Positions 44,681-56,335 of a stretch of 64,000 bases of DNA are shown piece after piece. The notes beneath the pieces are model-generated. The model was not told where the DNA came from and did no database searches. It worked only from the letters and a program-made list of their open reading frames with translations. Source of the stretch: Zelopaecilomyces penicillatus (Eukaryota > Ascomycota > Sordariomycetes > Hypocreales > Pseudodiploosporaceae); NCBI GenBank assembly GCA_005765155.1, contig VCCP01000006.1, positions 12,501 through 76,500 of the forward strand, read 5' to 3'. Each line of letters opens with the position of its first letter. Within the stretch, counting starts at the first letter, position 1. The position numbers and the translations under genes were made by a program.

Positions 44681-47600
44681 TCAAATCACATCACTCGATG
44701 TTTCCTTTTTGATTCCCGGCCCTGACCTTTTGATCAACCGCTCATTGATAAGCTCAATGTTGCGAAACATCAAGTCCATCTTGGCCTCCATCGATAGCCC
44801 TCCAAGCTCTGCTGGGCTAGAAGAAAACATGTGCCGCTCAGTCAATTCATCCTTGATCGATTTCTTTGGGCTTTCCCTATTTCTCGATTCGACCGTTTTT
44901 GAACGGTGTGGGCTTCTAGCTCGATCCCTCTTCTCGGATTCAGACGATGAAGACCGTATAGAAATGATGGACTTGCTCCGCTTGTGACCTCGGGCATTTG
45001 AAGGAATGTCAGCCATCGTAGAAGTAGCCTGGTTGATCGTCTCATCGCTCTGACACGGCGTGAACTGCGCAATGTTGCTATCCGGAACCCGGCTTTGTTC
45101 GTTCGTTGACGCCAGTAATGCATTGAGAGACATCAAGGAGCTGCTGCGCCGCCATGACTGTGGTTGCGATGTTGCTCTCTCGATCTCTTGAAGTTTGTCG
45201 CCGACGTAATAAAGGGATGAGTGATCCGACTCTGGTGACTTGTTAACTCGCGTCCTGGGGTAAAATGGTGTCCAATCGCGACGTCTGCGTCTGCGACGCC
45301 GGACAGACGCCGACATTTCTCTTTTCTGTTCCTGCATGTTCTCCCCACCCTTCTCCTTAATCTCCATGTCTGCTTCTGACAATGCGGCCTTTGATGCTCC
45401 CCTCTTCCTCGTTTTCTTCTTCATTGTGTTCCCTCGCTCCTCCTCCATGACCTCAACAGCCTCCACTACCTCCACGACCTCCGCATCTACCCCACCTGAT
45501 ATTTTCGGCTCTAGCAATGCTACCTCTGATGCTCCCCTTTTCTTCTTTTTCTTCTTCTTTGTGTTCTCTCCCTCTTCCTCGGTGACATCCACAGCCTCCA
45601 CCTCCACGTTTGCCCCACTTGATGTTGTCGGCTCTGACAGTGCTGCCTCCGATACTCCTCTTGTCTTCTTTTTCTTCTTCTCTCTGTTTCCTCCGCCCTG
45701 TTCCCTAATCTCCATGTCTGCGTCTGCCAATGCTGCCTCTGATGTTCCTCTTCTCCTCTTCTTCTTGTTCTTTGTGCTCTCTCTCCCCCCCTCCATGACC
45801 TCCACGGTTACCTCGCCTGTCAATTCTGGCTTTGGCAACTCCACCTTCAATGCTCCTTTCTTCTCTTCTCTACTATTCGTCGTCCTCTCACTCTCCTCTC
45901 CAAACAGTGATCCAGACTCTGACCTTCTCATAGATGTCTTCTTCTTCATCTCAATTCCACCTGTTTCCTCCGCCGCTTTTTCGGCATTCCCTGTGGGGCT
46001 GTTTCGGAGTTTGCATCGACGAAAAGCTCTCTCATACCTTTCCAATGACTGCAACAAAGTTTTGCCGGGCTCGGGTGTATCTTGTTCAATGGATTGCATA
46101 ATGTGCTTATCCATATCCCAAACTGGGTCATGTACATCTGCCGTATGATTGTCATCATCCCCAGTCGTGTCTAAACCTATATCAACTGAACTATGTCGAT
46201 ATGACATTTCCTGATCAATAATTCGAGCTGGGCTCCCGCTTAAATCAATCGAAAACTGCCGGTCCGCCACCCGTAACCCTATTCTCCAAGCCGGGCTTTC
46301 GCTTATTTCCCATCGTTCTTGTTGGTCCGCCGATTGACTATCAAGGCTCTGAGTCGGTGTCGTTGGAACCATCGGTTTGTGCCTGTCCTCAATGGGAGGA
46401 GTTATCATCAAGACTTGACCCTCATCATTAGCTTGAGTATTGCCGCCACTCTCATTGTCCAACTCTATATCATCGTCAACGGGACTCAATAGCTTGGCAG
46501 GCTTATTCGGGGTCATAATTTCATGTAGCTTCATCGTGAATCCTCTCTCAAGAATTGGATTGAGTTCCAGCGTCATCGATATCAGTGCTTCTGTTTCTTG
46601 AGCCTGGGCTTGTGACATTTTGCCGTTTATTGCGCCAGAAAGTAGATGTTGAATCAACTCGTTGTAGTTCTGTAGACTGCTCTGATTGTTTAGAATTCTT
46701 GGTCGACTTAAATCTTGTATCTCCCGGGCCCGCTTCTGCAGCTCTTCTCTGTTCCATTCTTGTAATTGAGATCGAACCATTGGCATAATAGCTTCTTTCT
46801 CAACTGCCCAGCCACCTTGGGCAAAAATGTCTTTGTGCACAGCACAGAAACGACGACACCATGCCTTGTTCCAGTTCGAAACAGCCTCAAAAAAAGATTG
46901 ACTCAGCGTGGTGGGTGCTGCATTTGTCTCAGGGAGAGACGGCATGTTCAAACGCCATGACCCAACCTGGCTTTGAACCTGTTGCCAATTGCCAGCGAAT
47001 TTCTTTCTCAGCTCTAGTTCTAAAGCTCGCAAAACCTGAGCCCAAAAAGGCTCTTCAGAAATTCCTTGGATTGCAGGAAGGGCTAGATACAAGGATTGCC
47101 ATTCACAACACGCCCTCAACACTTCGATTTGTTCATTGATATCGACTAGCTCTGGATCATTAGAGGCTTGGGGTGCTGAAACCTGCTGGTTTGGTGTCTT
47201 TTGTTGGCTTTGTGATCGCGAATCTGAACCCTTTAAGATTATCAGCAGAGATTATCAGCAGAGTAGATTGGTTGTTGGATGACTCGTTGGCACGTTGCCC
47301 GAGAGGGCAATAGTACTCACCTTATTTTGTTTGGGCTTCCCGATTATTATCAATTCTTCAGATTCGTCTCTGCATTGGCTGGCTGTCATAGAGCTGCTCG
47401 CGACATCCTCCTAACATAATTTGTGCCATCAATACTCTGTATTTTTTATTATCCTACTTGAACTCATCTTACCTTTGCGGTGTCTCTTCTCTCTGCTTCC
47501 GTCCCACTCTGACGAGAAACACTGCTCTGTGTTTTTGATACCTGACTCGGTGAACCAACCGCTTGGTTTGAAGTTCTAGTATTGTGTTCCTCTGGTGGAG

Positions 47601-48057
47601 GAATTGCCGTGGTTCGACGACCGCCCCTAAGTGATGGTTCTCGAAACTCTCTGTCTACCCAAGATGCTTGGCGTTTTGTATGACTGTTGCCTCCCAGGGG
47701 AACCGTGTTGACACCTGTGGGACCTTTTGGCGTGTTCACTGTTGGAGGAACAGTGTTTCCGCCTCCATTGCGAGAGTTCCCTGAAGATCGATGGGAAGGG
47801 TCGGAAGTCCTGGTGGTCTGATTTGAAGCAGTATGTCTTCGACCAATGTAGGCTGGTCCCGATTGTCTCTGTGTATTGTGCATTCTGCCTCGAGGTCCCA
47901 GTACAGCGTTTCGGGCATCGATACCTGTCAAACTCTCGTAAAGGTCCAGATTCTCTTCCAGTGCATGATTAAAATGATTCAAACCGTACATATTCGGTAC
48001 ATAAGAAGTATTAGACATCCTGTTGCGTGGCAGGGGCATGGATCTTTGTTGTAACAT
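44681..48057 (-). CDS. Large disordered basic protein with internal repeats, unknown function
   Basis: Three exons (48057-47473, 47410-47321, 47230-44681) give 1074 residues, all junctions in phase 0. The N-terminal 200 residues are Ser/Thr/Asn/Arg-rich. A more ordered, helical part follows (about 260-440) with Trp-rich segments (EWQSLYLAL, FWAQVLRALELEL, WNKAWCRRF). The second half is disordered. It has four imperfect repeats of 29-45 residues, each starting RG-[TVA]-S-[EK]-[AV]-AL, joined by lysine runs and acidic linkers (DNA about 45320-45790). An Arg tract and a Ser/Arg-rich region with many phosphorylation-type motifs follow. The C-terminus (AKMDLMFRNIELINERLIK) could be a short coiled coil. 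A nuclear location is suggested by basic clusters. No family is recognised. Confidence 0.7.
45320..45790 (-). repeat. Coding minisatellite in the large disordered protein
   Basis: Four imperfect units share a core beginning RGASEAAL or a close variant, separated by acidic stretches that differ in length and by lysine runs. Unit lengths are about 30, 41, 45 and 29 residues. Confidence 0.7.
47237..47262 (-). repeat. 13-bp tandem duplication beside an intron acceptor
   Basis: GATTATCAGCAGA occurs twice in direct tandem inside intron 2 of the large disordered protein gene, a few bases from its 3' splice site. On the coding strand each unit contains a branch-point-like GCTGAT. Confidence 0.7.
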
Positions 48058-48968
48058 GGTGGGAGATAGAGTGACTGCAAATAAAAAGCCTAGGGCAAAG
48101 GTAAACGAAGCCGACGCCGTTATTGATGCTTTAGCTACGTCTTATCTCTCGTATGTCGGAGCTCGAAGACTGTCATTGCCTTGCAAGTTGTAACTCGAGG
48201 GAATCGCCCTACGTTTAGAACGGTATCAAAAGATGGATTAAGTGCCGTCTCAGGCCATTTCTCTAGCTACTTCAGGTTGCTTGAGCAACGAGATATCTAG
48301 TCGGGCCATGTGTTATTACAACTTCAGCCCACTGGGATAAATTAGTCTACCCACTGTTAATTTCCATTTCGGCATAGGGAAAAGGTATTGGAATAGTCTG
48401 CGGGGAGGAGGGGGGCTGTATTTACCACGATATATCTGAGGAGTTGTCCTTCCATTGGGTAGATGAATTTCATGATGAGGAAATGTCAATATTTCTCTTT
48501 ATATTCCTTGGGCATCTGACTCGAAAAATGACCTTTCAGATTTATAAATCATCATGCCACTGAGAACATTTGTCTAGAAGCCAGTTGTTTTTTTCGTACT
48601 CCTAGTTGGTGACAAGTGAAGCCCTGGCTGGTATGTCTTTCCTACTCCAATCAACCCATATTTGCTTTTTGTTCGAAAAAACTTGCTCTGTTGTACCAGG
48701 GATGCGGCTGAGCGTGTAGATAGTCGGTGATATCATATACTGATAACTACTAATAGTCGGTCGTCAGTGTGCCGCTCAAAGACATTACCCATGTCGGTCC
48801 AAGTAATAATACCAATTCAATCATGACCCCACTTGCGACCAAAGGAAAAAATTCGAAAAAATTCTCGTCAACAGTCCAAGCGTTTATTGTTGAAGAAGAT
48901 TTTGCTGCAAGTTGTTACTGTAGTTTGTGTGGTGCAAAGTATGCAATTCAAATCATCCCATCACGAAT
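48058..48968. other. Intergenic, no supported gene
   Basis: Lies between the start of the disordered protein gene and the transposase stop. I looked for a terminal inverted repeat matching the far side of the transposase and did not find one by eye. Confidence 0.35.
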
Positions 48969-50087
48969 TTACCATGGCACCAATCTGCCTCCGCTGTCGA
49001 TAACATGTTGTAGTCTTTGCGGCATGAGGTCAACCCATATATTGACGTTGTCTTGATCAATATTAGACCAGGCCTCAATGGCTGCTTGCTTCAAAGTCTC
49101 CTCGTCCCAATCCTTCAGCGTATTGCTACTCCACTGTTTGCTTGGGGGCCATAGTGAGTCAAGCGGGCTGAGGTCAGGACTTTCTCCACAGCCAAAGTAG
49201 CGGCGCAGACCATTGCCATGCTTCCACTCCTGTGCCAAGTTGACCTTGCTTCCACTGCCATGGCCAAACGAATCTGCGTCTTCCTCCAAGATGAAGGCTT
49301 GTGAGCCTTCCAAAGTGACCCAGGGTTTCACGACCTTTTCGAGTATCTTGTCGCGGTACTCTGCCATACTGAGATCCCCATTGTTGCCGGGACTTGTAGA
49401 CGGCTCGTAAAATACGAGCTCGCTCTTGAAGCCGTAACCTATGGCAGCCCATGCGTGTATCCTCCTCATGTCGCGGGGCCAGGCTGTTGTCCCCGGCACT
49501 TCGTCATCACACGGAGCGCAGAGCTTTTCCCCGGCTCGCGGATACAATCGCACATTGCCGTCGAGACCGAAGCCAAAATGGAGCTCCCCACTGAACCGCA
49601 CAGGGTGCCAGGACTGCGGCTGCGGATACTCCTCGAGCATTTTCCTCGCGTACTCGCCTCGCTTCTCCCTGTGCCTCTGATGGGTCCAGCACCGACCGCA
49701 TCTTAAACACCGTCGGTAGCTCAGAGTTCCCATGGCTCGATGGATTGTCCGGGGATTGCAGTCTACCTCGACTCCGGCCGCTTTGGCCAGCCCGCCCCAG
49801 TTGAAGCCAATGTCCTCGTACTGTTCGTCCCACAGCACATTTTCCATGCTCTGCTGGTCCGTCGCGGTAACCTTGGCTGGCCGGCCTCTTGTCTCTTCCC
49901 ACTCGGGATTGTCCTTTTTAGCCAAATCTTCGTTAATGGCGGCATATCCTTGGGATTTTGATAAGTGAAAGTGCCGGAAAATGGCTGACTTGTTTACTGG
50001 GAGTCCCTGAGATTCAAGATATGATATGGTGCCTCGAACTGTAGCCCTTCTTAGCGCGATATCCGGATGCTTGCTACCAGAGGGCAT
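48969..50087 (-). CDS. Mariner/Tc1-type (DDE_3) transposase-derived protein, first catalytic Asp missing
   Basis: Single open frame without internal stops, 372 residues from the ATG at 50087; the frame is open further upstream to 50345. The N-terminus (about 10-125) contains two helix-turn-helix-like segments. The DDE region shows FSGELHFGFG, then FILEEDADS, and SPDLSPLDSLW near the end. In relatives I remember, the first of these reads SDE-x-HFG, so the first catalytic aspartate is replaced by Gly here. The second Asp (LEED) is present, and the third acidic position is Asp. Inverted repeats were not seen. It is either an old inactive copy or a host gene derived from a transposase; the intact frame favours the latter or a young loss. 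Confidence 0.78.
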   Translation of the reverse strand: MPSGSKHPDIALRRATVRGTISYLESQGLPVNKSAIFRHFHLSKSQGYAAINEDLAKKDNPEWEETRGRPAKVTATDQQSMENVLWDEQYEDIGFNWGGLAKAAGVEVDCNPRTIHRAMGTLSYRRCLRCGRCWTHQRHREKRGEYARKMLEEYPQPQSWHPVRFSGELHFGFGLDGNVRLYPRAGEKLCAPCDDEVPGTTAWPRDMRRIHAWAAIGYGFKSELVFYEPSTSPGNNGDLSMAEYRDKILEKVVKPWVTLEGSQAFILEEDADSFGHGSGSKVNLAQEWKHGNGLRRYFGCGESPDLSPLDSLWPPSKQWSSNTLKDWDEETLKQAAIEAWSNIDQDNVNIWVDLMPQRLQHVIDSGGRLVPW

Positions 50088-50692
50088 GGTGGCTGCGATA
50101 ACCACCCTCAAGGTATGGGCGACGTTCTTGGTAATGTGTTGGTCAGTTGGCGCGGTTGGTGCGAAAACGAAGAGTTGATTATTTATGTGTGGTTCTCTGC
50201 TGATCAACCAACCCGTACATGATGCGACTTTCTCCCCTATAGGAGGTTGGTGGTAACAGTAGGCGGGTACAACTGAGGTATTGTGGGATGTGGGGGTTTG
50301 CAGCTCGACAGAGGCTGAACCTTCATGTCCATCACTCAACAACAACTACCTACCCAAACACGTATGTGATGTGTGTTTTTCCAACGCATACCTAATTACT
50401 GACTTGAGGTGAACTTGACTCAATGGTGCATGGTAGTAATGCTTCATTCGCGTTTGTATTGCTGAGGCACAACTGGAATATGATGATGTTGCCGGGTAGC
50501 CAGAGCTCCCCCCCACTTTCATATCGGTTACTTTACATGGACCCAATGAATGCACTCTTCCGTTTTCTTTCAAAGGCTCTCTCCAACTAACCTCCAAGAA
50601 ACCCAACACTCAACATCACCCCATTATCTCTTTCCAAAAAATTTCGATCCAACATATTGCCCCAGGTGTAATTTCTGCAAGAGGAGGGCTCT
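50088..50692. other. Spacer between transposase-like gene and small secreted protein
   Basis: Upstream region of the transposase-like gene and downstream region of the small secreted protein gene. No gene or inverted repeat recognised. Confidence 0.4.
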
Positions 50693-50965
50693 TTAGAGGC
50701 ACCTGCCAGCCCCCCAGCGTTCACATTGGCGGCTAAGGCATAACGGATCCAGCACACATCTTAGGCCCTTGTTGCATTTGCCATCGGGGTAGTGGCATGC
50801 TGCTAGCCAGGAGCCTGAACCTCCAGCAGCAGCTGCGGCGGCGTCGAGAGAAACAGCAGCAGCACTAAAAGCAATGGCAGCATCCTCATTGGGCGGCGGT
50901 GCGGGCACAGCCGTGGTCATGCCCGCGAGGGTGGCGGCTGAGAGGAAAAGAGTGAGAAAGTTCAT
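50693..50965 (-). CDS. Small secreted six-cysteine protein
   Basis: Single exon, 90 residues. The first 19-20 residues form a signal peptide (MNFLTLFLSAATLAGMTTAV), followed by an Ala-rich segment (about 28-47). The C-terminal 34 residues contain all six cysteines (ACHY, KCNK, RCVL, LCLS, QCER, RCL), enough for three disulfides. Size, secretion signal and cysteine content fit a candidate effector or antimicrobial-type peptide. No named family is recognised. No dibasic Kex2 site precedes the Cys domain. Its neighbour is a transposase-derived gene, a common setting for fast-evolving secreted proteins, though that is only context. Confidence 0.72.
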   Translation of the reverse strand: MNFLTLFLSAATLAGMTTAVPAPPPNEDAAIAFSAAAVSLDAAAAAAGGSGSWLAACHYPDGKCNKGLRCVLDPLCLSRQCERWGAGRCL

Positions 50966-50987
50966 CTTCGATGTTGTTGTTTGATTT

Positions 50988-51012
50988 GACTGTGACTGTG
51001 ACTGTGACTGTG
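50988..51012. repeat. GACTGT hexanucleotide microsatellite
   Basis: About four tandem GACTGT units lie just upstream of the small secreted protein start codon, probably in its 5' leader. Confidence 0.8.
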
Positions 51013-52124
51013 GCTTTTGTTGTTTGTTTGGCTAGATTGGTGGATTGGTTGTTGTTCGACTGTGATTTTGGTATCCAAGTTGAGATAAATGGCAGACAGA
51101 TTGAGAAGCTTATATAGTCAAATTTTGGTAACGGATATGAGTAATAACTGACAATATGAATACCAAACTTCGGAGAATTATAACCAGCATCTGTGTATTA
51201 CTATTCTGCCATTGGCAAGATAACTCACAGGTTGTTGAGAATCCATGGAGATTTGCCACTTGAACGCTGCACCTTCACCTTCACTGGTCGCCATGTCCCA
51301 AAAGGGTAATGCAAATGCCCAGGGGTGACGGGTACTAGTACCGACTTCTCTCAACCAGAACAAGAAGCTTTATCATATCGAGCTTTGGGATAGAGTTCAG
51401 CCTCATGTTGACCCTTGTATTTGTCGTCTGCCGGATTCGTACAATGGCGCATAATCTTTCCATATCGGTAGCATATCGACTTACTGTCACGCACAAGACG
51501 ACCTATTGCTCACACTATTCTGGCACACATCTTCAGAAGAATGCCGTATTGGGTGGTTTCTGGCTGTCTCCGTTCATGACCTCAAGGCAAGTTCAACAAT
51601 AATGCCTTCATAAGAATGTGGGTTCTTTCGTAAGCTTGGATCCCTGTGATGAGGTGGAGCGTAGTCGCATCTTCATCATCGAGCTATGCAAGTAATGTTA
51701 AATAAATAACGATGGCAATCACGGCATAGAGATGTGTGCTGAGTGATGGTGCCAGTGAGATATAGCAAATACTGAGTGAACTAATTGCGGAAAGAGTATA
51801 GTCTCTACACATATTGTGTTGTTGTCAACAATACGATGCCATGTTTTAGGAACCATTGGAATCAGTGAACATGGAATAACTATTCATTAAGCTTTTGCAT
51901 CCTGAATTTGACATCTCGAGTCAGAATTTGTTGCTAAAAGCTAATCCGCTTAATCAACGCTAGGCTTATGGTAACCAAGGCCAGACCCAATTCCGACCCC
52001 TTCTATATCTTGATGTACATTACCGCTATGAATTATGCCAGATTGTATGCACCCCATTGTACCATTCAAAATTGTTTCGTCAAGAGTCCAAAGCATTGCG
52101 ACTTTCCTGTTCCGTAATTATTAC
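51013..52124. other. Intergenic, no supported gene
   Basis: Promoter side of the small secreted protein and 3' side of the TBC gene. Short frames only. Confidence 0.4.
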
Positions 52125-54371
52125 TCAGGACCTGCCCGCTTCGCGGATACTTTGCATAAAACGATCTTCAGCTCCCAGTTCGCCAATGGCACGTACTGAC
52201 GTTGAGCCAGTATTTGTTCTCAGCATAACTGCCTTGATCTCCTCTGCTGTCTTGCTGCCAAGCAAATCCATCTCCCGGTTGAGCAGAACAGTCACAGCAG
52301 CCCGTATCAGCATGGTATCACCCTCAAAGACATAAACATCCCAGAGCCGTGCCGCTTCGTCAATAGCTAACTGGCACGTGAAAAGACTCGTAAAAATGTT
52401 ACCAAGATACAGTTCTGGCTCGACATGCTGCAAAGTCTTGGTAAGGTGATCGTACAATGTAGTTGACTTGTTCCGGAGAGTTTGAAGCACCAGGTTGAAA
52501 GCTGATGCCTGGGCACCAGGGTCGAAAGTGTAAAAAGAGAGAGGCAATGGTCGGTTGAGGACATTTGCCAGGGCAATGAAGGTCGTCTCAGGGTCAGGAA
52601 GATTGAGGAGGAGTAGAGCAGCGATGGTCTGTATCGATACATGTTAGCGGATATCCAATTATTTTCTTTGCCACCCGAAAGATTGCGGGCCGAATGGGAG
52701 TAGGGAACTTACATTGCAGCCAGAAACATATCCAATGTCGTTTCGATACATGGCATAAGCTCGGAGGACATCGACCAAACCCTGGTGGAGGGGACCAGCC
52801 ACTTCGAAAATGCGAAGCTCCTTCCAGGTTTTGTCACCAACATCTTTGCGAATCTGATCAAACCATTTGGCCCTTCTCACATCTTCGGCATCCCCCCTAT
52901 CAGTTTTCACCCGCAACTCTAGTTCTTCCGATCTTGTGAGTGCAGCTTGGAATGACGCGCCTGAAAGACCGAGCTCGTTGCCGATTGCTCGTGCCCAAAC
53001 CACTCGCCGACTGCGCGGGGCTACACCTCTCCACCACATGTCTCTAGTTTTCCGCTCACAAATCGCTTCGTTCCAGCGAGGAATGATGTCGTTTTCCCAA
53101 ATATGCATCAAGTTGTCCGCAGTATTATCCCGCGTCTCAGTCTTGGTTCGCCGCGCTGCTTCGCGTCTTTCATCCGCTTTGATGCTGGCCGCCATCATCA
53201 TTTGGTATTGCCGCAAGTGACGACGCTCCTCGTTGGGATCTTTGGGTGGGAGCCATGACGGCCGTGTGCGGCTGAGAACTGCCTCTTTCTCTTTTGATAT
53301 GGGAAGCGGATCAACCATGATATTACTACGACGGAGCGGTGGCAGTTCTGGCATGGAAGACTTGACCCTTTCTTTCTTGTCATACATATGGTCCATGGAT
53401 CTCTCGCTCGAGTTCCATGTATTGGGGCGAGCAGAACCAGATGGCCGTCTGCCGTGTATCTCGTGCATTTCGTCGGCATGCTCCTCGAGCTTTTCCGTTA
53501 GTGCCTTGGTCTCAGCACTGAGGTCGGCAAGAGCTGCATTCCAGCTATGAGCTCTGTTCTTGAGAGGACTAGGCGGCGGCTTTTCGGCAGATCCACTCGC
53601 TCTCCAACTTGGAGATCGTAAAGAACCTTGAGCTTGTGCCACAGGAGGCGTGCCATTTCCGACGCTTCGCACGCGCTCTTTCGTGCCTCTGTCGGGGGAA
53701 GGAGATACAGAGGGTGCTCGACTGGGAGGTCGTTCGTGAGCTGGGCGAGGAGAAATTGGCACATTGTCGAGGAACAGGCCGTCTGGAATATCATCCTCGT
53801 CATCGTCATCGCATTCTTGTTCCAATTCTAACAATGTCTTGCGGTCACGGTTTGCTTGCCAACTCCCTCGGCGCGGTCGTACTGGGTGGTTTGGGTCTCT
53901 CGGATTTAGTGAGAGTCCGGGGCTGCTGCTTCTATGACGACGAACGAGTGGAACGGAGGAGGTCGAATATCCTTTCGTTAGAGATGTTGGACGAGGATCA
54001 GCCAAGCTTGCGAGACTCGTGCTTCTTGGATTGGATGAGAACGCTGCATTGTTTTGCAGGCTGGGTAGCGAGCGCCGTGGCATAGGTGTTCGCTTGGATG
54101 CAGCAAGGTTTCGACCGGGAGGAGCGGGCCGAAGAGAGACTATAGGGGCTTTGAGAGTGATGTTGTCATCGTCGAGGCCAATATCCTCAAAGTGACCAAC
54201 GTCTGCTAATACGCTGCCATCATCGCTGTTCATTGATTGAAAGGAGGAGGACTTGGAGCTCTTGGATGTTGTCATTCCCGGAGGCGACCCAGGACTCTGG
54301 TTGTGAATAACACTGCTAAGATTTCCGCTAGCATTGGCATTGATGATCCCGAGGCCATGTTCGCGAAACAT
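52125..54371 (-). CDS. TBC-domain (Rab-GAP-like) protein with atypical catalytic motifs
   Basis: Two exons (54371-52713, 52628-52125; 84-nt intron) encode 720 residues from the ATG at 54371. The frame is open further upstream, so an earlier start or leader exon is possible. Residues 1-440 are disordered, rich in Ser/Pro/Arg with an acidic patch (DDDDEDDIPDGLF). The TBC domain spans about 447-700 (WWRGVAPRSRRVVWARAIG, then FDQIRKDVGDKTW, then YRNDIGYVSGCN). In canonical TBC proteins the motifs IxxDxxR and YxQ supply the arginine and glutamine fingers. Here the arginine position is not Arg and YVS replaces YxQ. It may be a pseudo-GAP or use another mechanism. It should act on Rab GTPases in membrane traffic, likely as a scaffold. 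Confidence 0.83.
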
Positions 54372-56335
54372 TGCAGCATTGCCGGGCGACAAGCGCCTCA
54401 ATTTGTTGCCGGCCGGCGGATGATGTTCGAAATAGAAAGTGTTTGTTCGTTGTGTGACTGAATGGCTGGATGTAGCGGCGGTGGCTGGGTGTTGGATGGC
54501 GAGGGGAGCTGCTGCTACTAATGCTAACAACTTTGATGAGAGGGGCCGACCGCACAGGCGAAACTGGCAGAAAGGGGAAAAAGAAGGCGTAGAAAGAATG
54601 AATATAATGACAGACGAGGCGGTCCTTGAATTAACGACTGAATGACCTTGTTGGGTATTACTATAACGAGTGTGAACACATTGGAAGTGAAGCGAGAGGA
54701 GCACCAGAAGCAGAGGATGGAAGGGATGAAAGTGGTGATGGCAAACGACAAGGAGGCGCGCGCCAAACCTGTTCGGCCAGTTGAAAGCGCTCAGCAGGCT
54801 GGACCTGGAGCCGGTTTGAGGTGGGCAAGCAAGGAGGGCGAAGGTCTCAGGCAGGTACTGAGAGGTGGATGCCGCAACTCGAAGACCGAGGAGGGATTTG
54901 TGTAGGCTAATGATGGTGTGGTATCCTAAAAGTATCTGCCAGGGGACGGCTTATTACTCAGTAGAGATTGTGTGGGCCAGTCGTGCCTAGCCCGTGATGG
55001 GCGATACTGGCTGCATACCTGGTTCCTGTTAGACCCGAGTCGTGGCGCGAGGTACTGCTGCAAACCAAATTAAGTACAGATACAGGTTAGAGGGCAGAAA
55101 TTAAGACCATGTGCAAAGTTGGCCACTGATTAGACGAATCCCTCCTCCTTGGTCGTCTCATTTTTTCCTCCCCCCATGTCACTGCGCCCAATCTGCATTC
55201 TCGCAGCAGTCAAGGATCAAGCAAGGTAGGCTGGATCTATCCATCAATTACTAGGCTTAGTGCCTACTTCGTACTAGCACCAGCGTTCCACATTGAGATA
55301 ACATCTCCGCAATCTCAAGCAGGAGAAGAACTCACGGGAAATTGCAAGAGGAGCCCCCATCCCATGGGGGAGAAAGCCAGCGCGGTTCATTCACCGCCAG
55401 GAACAAAGGCCCGGATAACAGCGCGCATTCATTTGGGGAGGGGGGGCAGCAGCAGCATGAGGGCTTTAAATGACGTGTAGATAACCCAGGTACAGGACTG
55501 GAGCAACGAAACAACGGTTGCAAGGTAAACAACAAATAGAACTGGACAAACGTAAAACAACAAGGCTGGGGCCTCAAAGTCGTTGCCAAGCTATATTTAG
55601 GTGGACGGAACGCGCCAGAGTTGACAGCTTGATGCTTGCTCCACGCACCACGTGTCGGCGAGCATCTGGAAACGATCCATGTCTTCAAATACGAGATCTT
55701 GCCTGGAAGAACCAACCCCATTCTCTACCGCTGCCGTTCCCGAGCCCGTTGATTATTCCCGATCTCATTCATCGTACGGGTGGGTAATAAGGTTGGTATT
55801 AGTGCCCGCAGCAGTTGCATTGATGATTTGCCGATTACGAAGTTATCATGCATGTTCATTCGCTTATCAACACAATGATGTGACAGTCTAGAGACTTCAT
55901 CTCATCAATGCGGCGCTGATGTTCGTATTGTGAGAGTTTACGATGAATGTGTGATTGACAACGATAATGAATCTTGCTGCGATTCAATGCAACTTTTGAC
56001 AGGATGGAGATCAAAGCTATCTACTTAGCTACGGGATGTTTTCTCCTTCTTTCTCGCAGTGTGTCCGAAATTCCTCACATTATGCTGTGGTGGATGTGCC
56101 TTCCTTTTCTCGCACATTTGATTTCATAACACTTTTGACCCGCCACCATCTCAAACATGGCAAACTTGCAGCTCTCATCCGTATCAAAGCGAAGAGCATC
56201 TCTAATACTAACTTGGACATTTTTTTCTTTACCCATGTGCCAGCAAGCTCGGACGGTAGTGCTCAACCTTATTTCACAATCTCAAAAAAGCCAGTGTTTG
56301 TTGACCAGGCTGCTGAGCATCGTATTGTTCTCATC
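54372..56335. other. Intergenic, no supported gene
   Basis: About 2 kb. The first 400 bases are the likely promoter and leader of the TBC gene. The remainder shows only short unconserved frames on both strands. Confidence 0.4.

Noticed and set aside
45336..46148. 270-codon plus-strand open frame rich in Ser and Phe
   Set aside because: Antisense of the Lys/Glu-rich repeats of the disordered protein; composition mirrors those codons and no motif is present.
48058..50692. Terminal inverted repeats around the transposase-like gene
   Set aside because: I compared both flanks by eye and found no matching inverted ends; a computed search could still reveal diverged ones.
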